From Candidatus Aquabacterium excrementipullorum (GTDB lineage Bacteria; Pseudomonadota; Gammaproteobacteria; Burkholderiales; Burkholderiaceae_C), in contig DXIO01000128.1 of NCBI GenBank assembly GCA_019112875.1, positions 1-37,336 of the forward strand: a stretch of 37,336 nucleotides of DNA, read 5' to 3'. The position numbers were made by a program, and so were the translations under genes. The notes under the pieces are model-generated. The model saw only the letters and a list, made by a program, of their open reading frames with translations, was not told the DNA's origin and ran no database searches. Of the stretch, positions 27,970 through 36,456 are shown piece after piece. Within the stretch, counting starts at the first letter, position 1; every line of letters begins with the position of its first letter.

Positions 27970-28950
27970 TTATTGCAGGCGGGTGGAGCCCGGTGCGTGG
28001 TCCACCTCGTCGGTGAACACCTCGCCCACATCGACCGGGTCGAAGTGGTAGTGCAGACCGCAGAAATCGCAGCCGATGTCCACCTGGCCCTGCTCGGCGA
28101 TGATCGAATCGATCTCTTCGCGGCCCAGGTTGCGCAGCATGCCCGCCACGCGTTCGCGCGAGCAGGTGCAGGCGAAGCGCGGCGCCGTCAGGTCCTTCAG
28201 GGGCTCGAAGCGGCGCAGGTCTTCTTCCCAGAACAGGCGGCGCAGGATGGTGTCCACGTCGAGGCCCAGCAGTTCCTCGCGGGTGAGGGTGGAGGCCAGG
28301 TGCGCGATGCGGTTGTAGTGCTCGCTCAGGCCGATCTCGTCCTCGTTGCGGGTGCCCAGATTGCCTTCGCCTTCCAGCGGCAGGCGCTGGATCAGCAGGC
28401 CGGCGGCGATGTCGTCATCGGCGGCCAGGATCAGCTTGGTGTCCAGCTGCTCTGATTGCAGCATGTAGTGCTCCAGCACCTGGCTGAGCGCCTGCAGCGG
28501 CTCGCGCTGGTCGCCATGCAGCGGCACCACGCCCTGGTAGGGCTGCTGGCCGGGCAGGCGGTCCTTCGGATCGAGCGTGATCGCGCAGCGGCCCTTGCCG
28601 CCCACGTTCACCAGCACCTCCAGCGGCAGATGCCCGTTGTCGGTGGCGGGCACGTCGCCAACCACCTTGGCCGTGGTGCGGAAGGCCAGGTCGGGCTGGA
28701 CCTCGGCCACGGCGAGCTTCACCGGGCCGTCGCCCATGATCTGCAGGATCACCGCGCCGTTGAACTTGATGTTGGCCTGCATCAGCACGCCGGCCGCAGC
28801 CATCTCGCCCAGCAACTGACGCACGGGCGTGGGGAAAGGCTCGGACCCTTCGCGCCGGCGCAACACCTCGCGCCAGCTGTCGGTCAAACGGACCAGCATG
28901 CCCCGCACGGGCAGGCCTTCGAACAGGAATTTGTGCAGCTCGTCGCTCAT
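27970..28950 (-). CDS. hslO: Hsp33 redox-regulated chaperone
   Basis: A cytoplasmic holdase activated by oxidation, which protects proteins when ATP is low. At 326 residues it is slightly longer than E. coli Hsp33. The N-terminal VRGMLVRLTDSWRE and the middle VGGKGRCAITLDPKD region are typical. The C-terminal zinc switch has the full cysteine set: CTC at 261/263 and CDFC at 294/297. Start ATG at 28950; the longer open frame upstream overlaps the carbonic anhydrase gene and is rejected. The gamma carbonic anhydrase gene ends 5 bases upstream, so both are one operon. Confidence 0.96.
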   Translation of the reverse strand: MSDELHKFLFEGLPVRGMLVRLTDSWREVLRRREGSEPFPTPVRQLLGEMAAAGVLMQANIKFNGAVILQIMGDGPVKLAVAEVQPDLAFRTTAKVVGDVPATDNGHLPLEVLVNVGGKGRCAITLDPKDRLPGQQPYQGVVPLHGDQREPLQALSQVLEHYMLQSEQLDTKLILAADDDIAAGLLIQRLPLEGEGNLGTRNEDEIGLSEHYNRIAHLASTLTREELLGLDVDTILRRLFWEEDLRRFEPLKDLTAPRFACTCSRERVAGMLRNLGREEIDSIIAEQGQVDIGCDFCGLHYHFDPVDVGEVFTDEVDHAPGSTRLQ

Positions 28951-28955
28951 TGATC

Positions 28956-29480
28956 TCAATCCACGCGGACCATGTCCGTCTTGTACTCCGCAGCCTTCTG
29001 CACGTAAAGGGCCGTGCCGATGTTCATGCGCATGCGGTCGGCATCCGTCAAAGGGCGCACCGCCTTGGCAGGCGAGCCCATGATCAGCATGCCTTCTTCG
29101 AACACCTTCCCCTCGGTCACCAGGGCGCCGGCCGCCACCAGGCAGCCCTTGCCGATCACCGCGCCATTGAGCACCACGGCCTGGATGCCGATCAGGGCGC
29201 CATCGCCGATGGTGCAGCCGTGCAGCATCACCTGGTGACCCACGGTCACGTCCTGGCCGATCGTCAGGGGGTAGCCGATGTCGGTGTGCAGCACCGAGCC
29301 CTCCTGCACATTGGAGCGCTCCCCCACGCGGATGGTCTCGTTGTCGCCCCGGATGGCCACGTGCGACCACACGCTGGCGCCCTCGGCGAGGATCACGTGG
29401 CCGATCACGTCGGCCGATTCGGCCACGTAGGCGCTGGGGTGCACTTCGGGGGCTTTGTCTTTGATGCGGTACAGGGCCAT
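28956..29480 (-). CDS. Gamma-class carbonic anhydrase family protein (YrdA type)
   Basis: A 174-residue left-handed beta-helix protein of hexapeptide repeats, for example DVIGHVILAEGASVWSHVAI and IGQDVTVGHQVMLHGCTIGD. The three zinc-ligand histidines of the family are at His65 (GSVLHTDIG), His82 and His87 (GHQVMLHGC). Members bind zinc, and some hydrate CO2; activity cannot be judged here. The C-terminal helix (LTDADRMRMNIGTALYVQ) is normal. Start ATG at 29480. hslO follows 5 bases after its stop. Confidence 0.93.
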   Translation of the reverse strand: MALYRIKDKAPEVHPSAYVAESADVIGHVILAEGASVWSHVAIRGDNETIRVGERSNVQEGSVLHTDIGYPLTIGQDVTVGHQVMLHGCTIGDGALIGIQAVVLNGAVIGKGCLVAAGALVTEGKVFEEGMLIMGSPAKAVRPLTDADRMRMNIGTALYVQKAAEYKTDMVRVD

Positions 29481-29507
29481 GGGGTGAAATCGGGGAAGAG
29501 ACTGCGG

Positions 29508-29513
29508 ATTGTA
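29508..29513 (-). promoter_or_regulatory. -10 element (TACAAT) for the carbonic anhydrase-hslO operon
   Basis: On the minus strand the sequence reads CCTACAATCCGC, with the hexamer 27 bases before the ATG at 29480. The same CTACAATC core precedes rhlE and dnaX in this window. The -35 is not clear. Confidence 0.5.
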
Positions 29514-29541
29514 GGCTTGCCCCATCCGGGCGTGACACCCC

Positions 29542-29550
29542 TGGTACGCT
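29542..29550 (+). promoter_or_regulatory. Extended -10 element (TGGTACGCT) upstream of yaaA
   Basis: TGGTACGCT fits TGnTAnnnT and lies 57 bases before the yaaA ATG, back to back with the leftward promoter of the carbonic anhydrase gene in a 127-bp divergent gap. Confidence 0.4.
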
Positions 29551-29607
29551 CGGGGTTTCGTGATCGATTGTTTGCGCCCTTTGATGCGGGGCGACATGCC
29601 ACATCCC

Positions 29608-30387
29608 ATGCTGATCCTGCTTTCTCCCGCCAAGAGCCTGGACTACGAGACCCCGCCGGTCACCGACCGCCACACCCTGCCGCAGTTCGTGGACGAATCG
29701 GCCGCCCTGATCGATGTGATCAAACCTTACAGCCCTGCACAGATCGCTTCGCTGATGGACCTCAGCGAGGCCCTGTCGCAGCTCAACGTGGCCCGTTATG
29801 GCGCCTGGTCACGCAAGTTCTCCAAGGCCAACAGCAAGCAGGCCGTGCTGGCCTTCAATGGCGATGTCTACGAGGGCCTGCAGGCCGCCACGCTCAAGCC
29901 GTCCGACCTGGACTGGGCCCAGGAGCATGTCGCCATCCTCAGCGGCCTGTACGGCATCCTGCGCCCGCTGGACTGGATGCAGCCCTACCGCCTGGAAATG
30001 GGCACCAAGCTGGCCAACCCGCGCGGCAAGGACCTGTACGCCTGGTGGGGTGACACCTTGGCCGAGCACCTCAACCAGGTGCTGGCCGCCCAGAAGGACG
30101 ACCTGGTCGTCAACCTGGCCTCCCAGGAATATTTCAAGGCCGTCAAGCGCAAGGCCCTGAAGGCCCGCGTCGTTGAATGTGTCTTTGAAGATTGGAAGAA
30201 TGGCCAGTGGAAGATCATCAGCTTCCACGCCAAACGGGCCCGCGGGCTGATGGCGCGCCACGCCATCCTCAAGCGCGCCACCACGCTCAAGGCCCTGACC
30301 AGCTTCAAGTCCGAAGGCTATGCCCACGTGCCCGAAGCCTCCGAGCCTGATCGCCTCGTCTTTCGCCGCCGACTGGAGGATGCATGA
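29608..30387 (+). CDS. yaaA: Peroxide stress protein YaaA
   Basis: A cytoplasmic DNA-binding protein that lowers free iron and limits Fenton damage under peroxide stress; in E. coli it is in the OxyR regulon. The 259 residues show the family start [58 protein letters not shown] and [14 protein letters not shown]. Start ATG at 29608; ATG at 29596 in the same frame is possible. The stop overlaps the next start by four bases (ATGA), so it is translationally coupled to the hydroxylase gene. Confidence 0.95.
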   Translation: MLILLSPAKSLDYETPPVTDRHTLPQFVDESAALIDVIKPYSPAQIASLMDLSEALSQLNVARYGAWSRKFSKANSKQAVLAFNGDVYEGLQAATLKPSDLDWAQEHVAILSGLYGILRPLDWMQPYRLEMGTKLANPRGKDLYAWWGDTLAEHLNQVLAAQKDDLVVNLASQEYFKAVKRKALKARVVECVFEDWKNGQWKIISFHAKRARGLMARHAILKRATTLKALTSFKSEGYAHVPEASEPDRLVFRRRLEDA

Positions 30388-31244
30388 GCGAAGCCGCCCA
30401 AGTCGTCACCGACGAACTGCGCCAGTGGATCGTGGCCCAGGCCCGTGCAGGCCATGGGGCGGACGCGGTGCTGCAGGCGATGAAAGCCAGCGGCTGGCAG
30501 GAAGACATCGCCCTGGCCGCGATGGAGGAGGTGATGAGTGGGCACCTGCGCGATCAGGAGCCAGGCCCCGAGGCGCCGCACGCTGTCGTCGCGGCCGTGC
30601 CGGCCCTGTCCGCTGACGCGGGGCATGAAATATGGGCCGTGGACCGCACGGTGAGGGTGGTGCTGAGCATGGCGCACCCGCGCATCGTCGTGTTCGCTGA
30701 CCTGCTGTCACCCGATGAGTGCGAGAGCCTGATGGCGCAAGCCACGACACGCCTCGCGCGCTCCGAGACCGTGGTCCATGCCACGGGCGGCAGCGAGGTC
30801 AATGCTGCCCGCACCAGCGAGGGCATGTTCTTCAGCCGCGGCGAGAGTGAGTTGATTTCGCGGATCGAGGCGCGCCTGGCCTCCCTGCTGAACTGGCCGC
30901 TGGAAAACGGCGAGGGCCTGCAGGTCCTGCGTTATGCACCCGGCGCCGAATACAAGCCGCATTTCGATTATTTCGATCCGGCCCAGCCAGGCACAGCAGC
31001 GGTGCTGCGCCGTGGTGGGCAGCGGGTGGGGACCGTGGTGATCTACCTCAACACGCCCAAGGAGGGTGGGGCCACGGTGTTCCCGGATGCGGGCCTGAGC
31101 GTGCATCCCATCGCCGGCCATGCCGTGTTCTTCAGCTACAGCCAGCCTGTCGCCGCCACGAAGACCTTGCACGGCGGTGCCCCCGTCATCCAGGGCGAAA
31201 AATGGGTGGCCACCAAATGGCTGCGCCAAGGGCGATTCGATTGA
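30384..31244 (+). CDS. 2-oxoglutarate/Fe(II)-dependent prolyl 4-hydroxylase-like protein
   Basis: Predicted Fe(II) and 2-oxoglutarate oxygenase that may hydroxylate a protein proline. The 286 residues have an N-terminal UBA-like helical part (about 8-50), a linker, and a P4Hc domain (about 95-286). The iron triad is His193 and Asp195 (YKPHFDYFD) and His263 (KTLHGGAP). The 2-oxoglutarate-binding Lys273 is in [26 protein letters not shown] is the usual core strand. Start ATG at 30384, overlapping yaaA. The substrate is unknown. Confidence 0.9.
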   Translation: MSEAAQVVTDELRQWIVAQARAGHGADAVLQAMKASGWQEDIALAAMEEVMSGHLRDQEPGPEAPHAVVAAVPALSADAGHEIWAVDRTVRVVLSMAHPRIVVFADLLSPDECESLMAQATTRLARSETVVHATGGSEVNAARTSEGMFFSRGESELISRIEARLASLLNWPLENGEGLQVLRYAPGAEYKPHFDYFDPAQPGTAAVLRRGGQRVGTVVIYLNTPKEGGATVFPDAGLSVHPIAGHAVFFSYSQPVAATKTLHGGAPVIQGEKWVATKWLRQGRFD

Positions 31245-31402
31245 GTCGGCGTTCGGCGCTTCAGGTTCAAGTCAGGTAGAAATTTTCGCTGCTTTGGTGT
31301 CAACCGGGCCAAAACAGGCCGCGTTGAGGTTTCACAGGCCCGCACAAACGAGCCTGCTACCAAGCAACCTTTCAATTTCTCAATACTCCTGGAGAGTCTT
31401 CC

Positions 31403-31591
31403 ATGAACAAGCTGATTGCCGCTCTGATCGCTTCGATGTTCGCTGTTGGCGCTTTCGCCGCTGAAGCCACCGCTCCCGCCGCTGCCGCTTCCGCCACTGA
31501 AGCCGCCTCCAAGCCCGCCAAGAAGGCCAAGCACGCTGCCAAGAAGGCCAAGAAGGCCGCTTCCGCTGCTGCTGAAGCCGCTTCGAAGTAA
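31403..31591 (+). CDS. Small exported Ala/Lys-rich protein
   Basis: A 62-residue protein. MNKLIAALIASMFAVGAFA is a clear signal peptide, cleaved before AEATAP. The mature part of about 43 residues is almost only Ala, Lys, Ser, Thr, Glu and Pro, with KPAKKAKHAAKKAKKAAS resembling the tail of histone H1. The function is unknown; it would be a basic periplasmic or secreted peptide. Start ATG at 31403 with CTGGAGAG upstream. A strong bidirectional terminator follows. The 158-bp gap before it (31245-31402) shows no gene. Confidence 0.75.
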   Translation: MNKLIAALIASMFAVGAFAAEATAPAAAASATEAASKPAKKAKHAAKKAKKAASAAAEAASK

Positions 31592-31642
31592 TCGGCGTGG
31601 ACTGATCAGCGGACGGCTGCCCACAGTTCGTCCGCCCCAGTC

Positions 31643-31671
31643 AAAAAACCCGGCCTAGGCCGGGTTTTTTT
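31643..31671. terminator. Bidirectional intrinsic terminator
   Basis: A perfect palindrome, ACCCGGCCTAGGCCGGGT, is flanked by A6 on the left and T7 on the right. It serves both the small exported protein gene (rightward) and rhlE (leftward), which converge here. Confidence 0.93.
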
Positions 31672-31722
31672 GTTGCCATGCGCCGCCTTTTTGTTGGGCG
31701 GCACAGCTTCTCAAAGGCAGGG

Positions 31723-33075
31723 TCAGCGGAAGCGGCTGCGGTCGCCTCCACCACCGCTGCCACCTCCACCGCGGCGAGCGCCACCGGCACCCGCGCCACG
31801 GCCACCACCAGGACGGCCGCCATGGCGTTGCTGGCCATGGCCTGCGCCGGCGCGGTCAGAGCCGCCAGTCTTGGCGCCACCGCCGCCATGCAGCACGCGA
31901 CGGCCCAGTTGGATGGGCTCGGCCTTGGCGTTCGGATCTGGCTCGAAGCCCTGGATGGTTTCGCGCGGAATGGGGCGCTTGATCAGGCGTTCGATGTCGG
32001 ACAGGAAGCCTTCTTCGTCCACGCAGACGAGCGAAATCGCGCGGCCCTCCGAGCCGGCACGGCCTGTACGGCCGATGCGGTGCACGTAGTCCTCGGGGAC
32101 GTTGGGCAACTCGAAGTTCACCACATGGGGCAGCTGATCGATGTCGATGCCGCGGGCAGCGATGTCCGTGGCCACCAGCACCTGCAGATCGCCGCTCTTG
32201 AACTCGGCCAGGGCGCGGGTGCGTGCGCTCTGGCTCTTGTTGCCATGGATCGCCATGGCGGTGATGTCGTGCTTCTGCAGGAACTCGACCAAGCGGTTGG
32301 CGCCGTGCTTCATGCGCGTGAACACGAGCACCTGGAACCACTTGTTGCTGGTGATCAGGTGGGCCAGCAGTTCCTTCTTGCGGTCGCGGTCCACAGGGTG
32401 AACCACCTGCTCAACCGTGTCGGCCGTGGCATTGCGGCGGGCCACTTCGATGATCTTGGGCTGGTTGAGCAGGCGCTCGGCCAGGGTCTTGATCTCATCG
32501 GAGAAAGTAGCCGAGAACAGCAGGCTCTGCTTCTTTGGAGGCAGCACCGCCAGCACGCGGCGGATGTCGTGGATGAAGCCCATGTCCAGCATGCGATCGG
32601 CTTCGTCCAGAATGAAGTACTCCACGCGGCTGAGGTCCACGGTGCCTTGCTGATGGTGATCCAGCAAACGGCCCGGCGTGGCCACCAAAATATCCACGCC
32701 ACGGCGCAGCGCGTCGATCTGGGGATTCATGCCGACGCCACCGAAAATCACCATGGATCGCAGCGGCAGGTATTTTGAATACGTGCGTACGCTTTCCTCG
32801 ACCTGGGCGGCCAATTCTCGCGTGGGGGTGAGAATCAGCGCGCGGACGTGGCGTGGTTCCTGGGGACGGGGTTTGCCTGCCTCGGACATGAGGTGCAGCA
32901 ATGGCAGGGTAAACCCTGCGGTTTTGCCCGTGCCAGTTTGTGCACCGGCCAGCAGGTCCGTACCGCTCAATACCGCGGGAATGGCTTGCAACTGAATCGG
33001 GGTGGGGTTTTCATAACCCGCTTCCGAAATGGCTTTCAGGATTGGCTGGGCCAATCCTAAATTCTCAAACGACAT
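31723..33075 (-). CDS. rhlE: DEAD-box RNA helicase, RhlE type
   Basis: An ATP-dependent RNA helicase used in RNA decay and ribosome assembly, often needed in the cold. The 450 residues show the Q motif ([10 protein letters not shown]), AQTGTGKT at 45-52, [32 protein letters not shown], then the second domain with [22 protein letters not shown] and [10 protein letters not shown]. The tail from about 400 is Gly/Arg-rich (RGG type) and unfolded, typical of RhlE. Start ATG at 33075, with AAGG about 11 bases upstream. A long structured leader precedes it. Confidence 0.95.
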   Translation of the reverse strand: MSFENLGLAQPILKAISEAGYENPTPIQLQAIPAVLSGTDLLAGAQTGTGKTAGFTLPLLHLMSEAGKPRPQEPRHVRALILTPTRELAAQVEESVRTYSKYLPLRSMVIFGGVGMNPQIDALRRGVDILVATPGRLLDHHQQGTVDLSRVEYFILDEADRMLDMGFIHDIRRVLAVLPPKKQSLLFSATFSDEIKTLAERLLNQPKIIEVARRNATADTVEQVVHPVDRDRKKELLAHLITSNKWFQVLVFTRMKHGANRLVEFLQKHDITAMAIHGNKSQSARTRALAEFKSGDLQVLVATDIAARGIDIDQLPHVVNFELPNVPEDYVHRIGRTGRAGSEGRAISLVCVDEEGFLSDIERLIKRPIPRETIQGFEPDPNAKAEPIQLGRRVLHGGGGAKTGGSDRAGAGHGQQRHGGRPGGGRGAGAGGARRGGGGSGGGGDRSRFR

Positions 33076-33237
33076 GACTGCTGGCCCTTAAAAAACAAAA
33101 GGTGGGCAAAAACTCAGGGACGACGCACCGAAGTAAGCTCGGGCCTGAACCAATAATCGGTTTCCGCGCGTCCGGTACTTGCCCCGTGACGCCCCGGATT
33201 GGTTCCTGATGGGCGTTTAACGTGTGTTTAGACGCCC
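33076..33237 (-). promoter_or_regulatory. Structured 5' leader of rhlE (about 160 nt)
   Basis: Transcription from the TACAAT at 33242-33247 would begin near 33235-33237. The RNA then starts with a hairpin: GGGCGUCUAA pairs with UUAAACGCCC (33228-33237 with 33211-33220, one mismatch). Next, GAACCAAU (33205-33198) can pair with AUUGGUUC (33153-33146). Further down, UCAGG (33147-33143) can pair with CCUGA (33118-33114), enclosing a CCGA/UCGG stem and followed by GUUUUU (to 33108), which is terminator-like. The last two pairings share bases and so may exclude each other. No coding frame is supported here. Confidence 0.5.
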
Positions 33238-33241
33238 GCGG

Positions 33242-33247
33242 ATTGTA
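33242..33247 (-). promoter_or_regulatory. -10 element (TACAAT) of rhlE
   Basis: On the minus strand, CCTACAATCCGC places a good -10 hexamer 167 bases before the rhlE ATG. The -35 region is poor by eye. Rightward of it, 33248-33426 shows no gene; it contains a direct repeat ATGTATC around 33309-33326. Confidence 0.5.
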
Positions 33248-33426
33248 GGTCCGGGCGGAACTATTTCATAGACCAGGGTCAGGTGCTTTATCCTTGGATT
33301 GTGGGTCAAATGTATCGACATGTATCCTAGTGTGGGGATTCTGAGCCAAATCCGTGGTTCAAAACCGTCACACAGGAAAACACGCCCCGTGAATGAGGGG
33401 GCGCCGGGCAGACCCGCGCGCGCCTC

Positions 33427-33432
33427 TACAAT
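33427..33432 (+). promoter_or_regulatory. -10 element (TACAAT) immediately upstream of dnaX
   Basis: TACAATCTGTCGCCATG: the hexamer ends 8 bases before the dnaX ATG, so transcription would begin at or beside the start codon. No ribosome site and no clear -35 are seen. Confidence 0.5.
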
Positions 33433-33440
33433 CTGTCGCC

Positions 33441-35426
33441 ATGACATCGACGGTTCTGGCGCGCAAGTACCGCCCTCTCAGTTTCGAGGCCATGGTGGGC
33501 CAGGGCCATGTGGTCCAGGCACTGGCCAACGCGCTCACGCAGCAGCGGCTGCACCACGCCTACCTGTTCACCGGCACGCGCGGCGTGGGCAAGACCACCG
33601 TCTCGCGCATCCTGGCCAAGTCGCTCAATTGCACGGGCCCTGATGGGCAAGGCGGCATCACGGCTACGCCTTGTGGGCAATGCCAGCCTTGCCGCGACAT
33701 CGACTCCGGCCGCTTCGTCGATTACGTCGAGATGGACGCGGCCTCGAACCGCGGCGTCGAAGAGATCTCCCAGCTGCTGGACCAGGCCGTCTACAAGCCG
33801 GTGGTGGGGCGCTTCAAGGTCTACATGATCGACGAAGTGCACATGCTGTCGAACACCGCGTTCAACGCGATGCTCAAGACGCTGGAAGAGCCGCCCGACT
33901 ACCTGAAGTTCGTGCTGGCCACCACCGATCCACAGAAGGTGCCCGTGACGGTGCTGTCGCGCTGTCTGCAGTTCAACCTGCGCCCGATGGCCATGCAGAC
34001 CGTGCACGAGCACCTGGAGCAGGTGCTGACGCAGGAGAGCGTGCCTTTCGAGCCCGGTGCGCTGCGCCTGCTGGCCCGCGCCGCCCGCGGTTCGATGCGC
34101 GACGGCCTGTCGCTGACCGATCAGGCGATCGCCTACGGGGCCGGGCGCCTGGGCGAAGCCGTGGTACGGCAGATGCTGGGCTCGGTCGACCGGCAGCACG
34201 TGCTCACCATTCTGGAGGCCGTGGCCGCCAGCGATGGCCCAGCCTTGATCGAGGCGGCCGACAACCTGCGCCGCCTGGGCCTGTCCGCGCAAGGCACGCT
34301 GGATGACCTGGCCGCCGCGCTGCAGAACATCGCCGTGCTGCAGACGGTGCCTTCGCTGGCCGACAGCGACCCGGACAAGGCGCCGTGGGCTGGCTTGGCC
34401 CAGCGCCTGGCGCCGGACGAGTGCCAGCTGTTCTACAGCCTGGCGCTGCATGGCCGTGCCGAGTTGGCCCTGGCGCCTGATGAATACGCTGGCTTGCAGA
34501 TGATCCTGCTGCGCTGGTTGGCGTTCAAGCCGGCAGGCGATGGAGGCCGCGACCACCCAAAAGCTGAAGGCCCGGTGGCTGCCAAGCTGTCCGGGCCTTC
34601 CGTCCAGACAGCGCCGCGTGCAGAACCAGCGGTGCCGGCTGCGCCCGCCGCAGCGCCTGCACCCGCACGAGCACCTGTGGCTGCGCCGCCCGCACCGTTG
34701 GCGAATGCCGCGCCGCCCGCGGTCGTGCCCCGCGCTGCCGCACCCGTGCAGTCGCCGGCCGCACGTCCCGTACCTTCGCCGCCAGCCGCCGCGCCGCGTG
34801 CTTCGCAGCAGCCCGACCAGAGCCCGCCTTGGGACGATGACATCCCGGTGGTCGATGACGAGCCGTCCTACACGCAGGACGAGCCCTTCGATGCGCCTTC
34901 CCAGCCTCGCCCAGCGCCGCCTGCGCCTCGCACGGGGGACGCGCGCCCTCAGGCGCCTGCCCAGGACGCGCCAGCGTCGACGCCAGCGGCCGTGCAACGC
35001 ACCGTCGTGCCTGTCGTGCCCACGACGCCCCTGGGCGATCGCTGGGCCGATGTGGTCGCCCGCATGCAGCAGGAGGGCCTGCTGGCCGCCCTGGTGCGTG
35101 AACTGGCCATGCAGGCCGAATGCGTGGGCGTGCAAGAATCAGGCAGCGCATCCGTCTGGCGCTTGCGCGTGGAACGCGAGACCTTGCGAGGTGATGCCCA
35201 GCGCGAGCGCCTCACGGCTGCGCTGCGCAAAGTGCTGGGTGATGAGTCCAGCATCGAACTGGAAGCCGGCGTCGCCAAGGACACACCCGCACTGCGCGAA
35301 CAGGCCGCCCGGGCAGGCCGGCAGGCCGCCGCCGAGACCCTGATCCAGCAGGATCCGCTGGTCAACACGCTGCTTTCCCAATACCCCGGTGCCCGCATCG
35401 TGGCGGGTTCCATCGCCCCTCTGTGA
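33441..35426 (+). CDS. dnaX: DNA polymerase III subunits gamma and tau
   Basis: The motor subunit of the clamp loader, which loads the beta clamp and ties the replisome together. The 661 residues start with VLARKYRPLSFEAMVGQ. The P-loop GTRGVGKT is at 45-52. The zinc cysteines are at 64, 78, 81 and 84 (CGQCQPC). IDEVHMLS and KTLEEPP follow, then an arginine finger in SRCLQF. Domains I-III end near 370. A long Pro/Ala linker (about 400-540) leads to a C-terminal tau domain that binds the polymerase. I see no A-rich slippery run, so a gamma product by frameshift is not evident. Start ATG at 33441. ybaB and recR follow in the classic order. Confidence 0.97.
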   Translation: MTSTVLARKYRPLSFEAMVGQGHVVQALANALTQQRLHHAYLFTGTRGVGKTTVSRILAKSLNCTGPDGQGGITATPCGQCQPCRDIDSGRFVDYVEMDAASNRGVEEISQLLDQAVYKPVVGRFKVYMIDEVHMLSNTAFNAMLKTLEEPPDYLKFVLATTDPQKVPVTVLSRCLQFNLRPMAMQTVHEHLEQVLTQESVPFEPGALRLLARAARGSMRDGLSLTDQAIAYGAGRLGEAVVRQMLGSVDRQHVLTILEAVAASDGPALIEAADNLRRLGLSAQGTLDDLAAALQNIAVLQTVPSLADSDPDKAPWAGLAQRLAPDECQLFYSLALHGRAELALAPDEYAGLQMILLRWLAFKPAGDGGRDHPKAEGPVAAKLSGPSVQTAPRAEPAVPAAPAAAPAPARAPVAAPPAPLANAAPPAVVPRAAAPVQSPAARPVPSPPAAAPRASQQPDQSPPWDDDIPVVDDEPSYTQDEPFDAPSQPRPAPPAPRTGDARPQAPAQDAPASTPAAVQRTVVPVVPTTPLGDRWADVVARMQQEGLLAALVRELAMQAECVGVQESGSASVWRLRVERETLRGDAQRERLTAALRKVLGDESSIELEAGVAKDTPALREQAARAGRQAAAETLIQQDPLVNTLLSQYPGARIVAGSIAPL

Positions 35427-35481
35427 CATCGGTGCCGCCGCCATGGCGGACAATCACGCCATCTGAACGAAAGGACGTTTC

Positions 35482-35808
35482 ATGCTCAAAGGACAACTGG
35501 CCGGCTTGATGAAGCAAGCCCAGCAAATGCAGGACAACCTCAAGAAGGCCCAGGACGAACTGGCGCTGATCGAGGTGGAGGGGCAGTCTGGCGCAGGTCT
35601 TGTCAAGGTTGTGATGACCTGCAAGAACGATGTCAAGCGCGTGACCATCGACCCCAGCCTGCTGGCCGACGACAAGGACATGCTGGAAGACCTCGTGGCC
35701 GCCGCCTTCAACGACGCCGTGCGCAAGGCCGAAGCCACCTCGTCCGAGAAGATGGGCAAGCTGACCGCCGGCATGCCCATGCCCCCCGGTATGAAGTTCC
35801 CGTTCTGA
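35482..35808 (+). CDS. ybaB: Nucleoid-associated protein YbaB/EbfC
   Basis: A small dimeric DNA-binding protein of 108 residues with the family start [24 protein letters not shown] (helical), the strand [21 protein letters not shown] and a helix [17 protein letters not shown], then a Met/Pro-rich tail. Start ATG at 35482 with GAAAGGA upstream. It lies between dnaX and recR, the usual place, and likely shares their transcript. Confidence 0.95.
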   Translation: MLKGQLAGLMKQAQQMQDNLKKAQDELALIEVEGQSGAGLVKVVMTCKNDVKRVTIDPSLLADDKDMLEDLVAAAFNDAVRKAEATSSEKMGKLTAGMPMPPGMKFPF

Positions 35809-35857
35809 CGGCGCTTCTGTCTTTTGCCATTGCGCGCAGACCCTGGATGTCGCTGCC

Positions 35858-36445
35858 GTGAGTGATCCCGTCGTCAATCGGTTGATCGAGGCCTTGCGCG
35901 TGTTGCCCGGTGTAGGGCAGAAGTCCGCGCAGCGCATGACCTTTCACCTGCTGCAGCACGATCGCAATGGCGCGGTGCGCCTGGCGCAGTCGCTGCTGCA
36001 GGCGGTCGATGAGATCGGGCATTGCGAGCGCTGCCACACCTTCAGCCGCGACCGCATCTGCGCCACCTGCCTGGATCCCACGCGGGATGCGCGCCTGCTG
36101 TGCGTGGTCGAGACGCCGGCCGACCAGGCGGCCCTGGAGCGCTCAGGCAGCTACCGTGGCCTGTACTTCGTGCTGGCGGGCGCCCTGAGCCCCCTGGACG
36201 GCGTGGGCATGCACGACATCGGCGTGACACACCTGCTGGAACGCGCCAACGATGGCGTGGTCGACGAGGTGGTGCTGGCCACCAACTTCACGGCCGAGGG
36301 CGAGGTGACCGCCCATGTGCTGGCCGAACAGCTCAAACAGCGCGGTGTGCGCGTGACGCGTCTGGCGCGTGGCGTGCCTGTCGGCAGCGAACTGGAATAT
36401 GTCGATCTGGGCACCATCGCCCATGCCTTGATGGACAGACGCTGA
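35858..36445 (+). CDS. recR: Recombination mediator protein RecR
   Basis: Works with RecF/RecO to load RecA on gapped DNA. The 195 residues show the helix-hairpin-helix [17 protein letters not shown], the zinc finger with Cys 56, 59, 68 and 71 (CERCHTF, ICATC), then the Toprim domain ([32 protein letters not shown]). Start GTG at 35858, which keeps the family's normal N-terminus. It is convergent with the mltD-like gene, 11 bases apart. Confidence 0.97.
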   Translation: MSDPVVNRLIEALRVLPGVGQKSAQRMTFHLLQHDRNGAVRLAQSLLQAVDEIGHCERCHTFSRDRICATCLDPTRDARLLCVVETPADQAALERSGSYRGLYFVLAGALSPLDGVGMHDIGVTHLLERANDGVVDEVVLATNFTAEGEVTAHVLAEQLKQRGVRVTRLARGVPVGSELEYVDLGTIAHALMDRR

Positions 36446-36456
36446 ATCGCTGAGGT

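Noticed and set aside
33248..33440. 4.5S SRP RNA gene upstream of dnaX, as found in some bacteria
   Set aside because: The conserved GGAAGGAAGCAGCC-type core is not present on either strand in this gap.
33441..35426. Programmed frameshift in dnaX
   Set aside because: No A-rich slippery heptamer is visible near the end of domain III, so a gamma form made by frameshift cannot be claimed.
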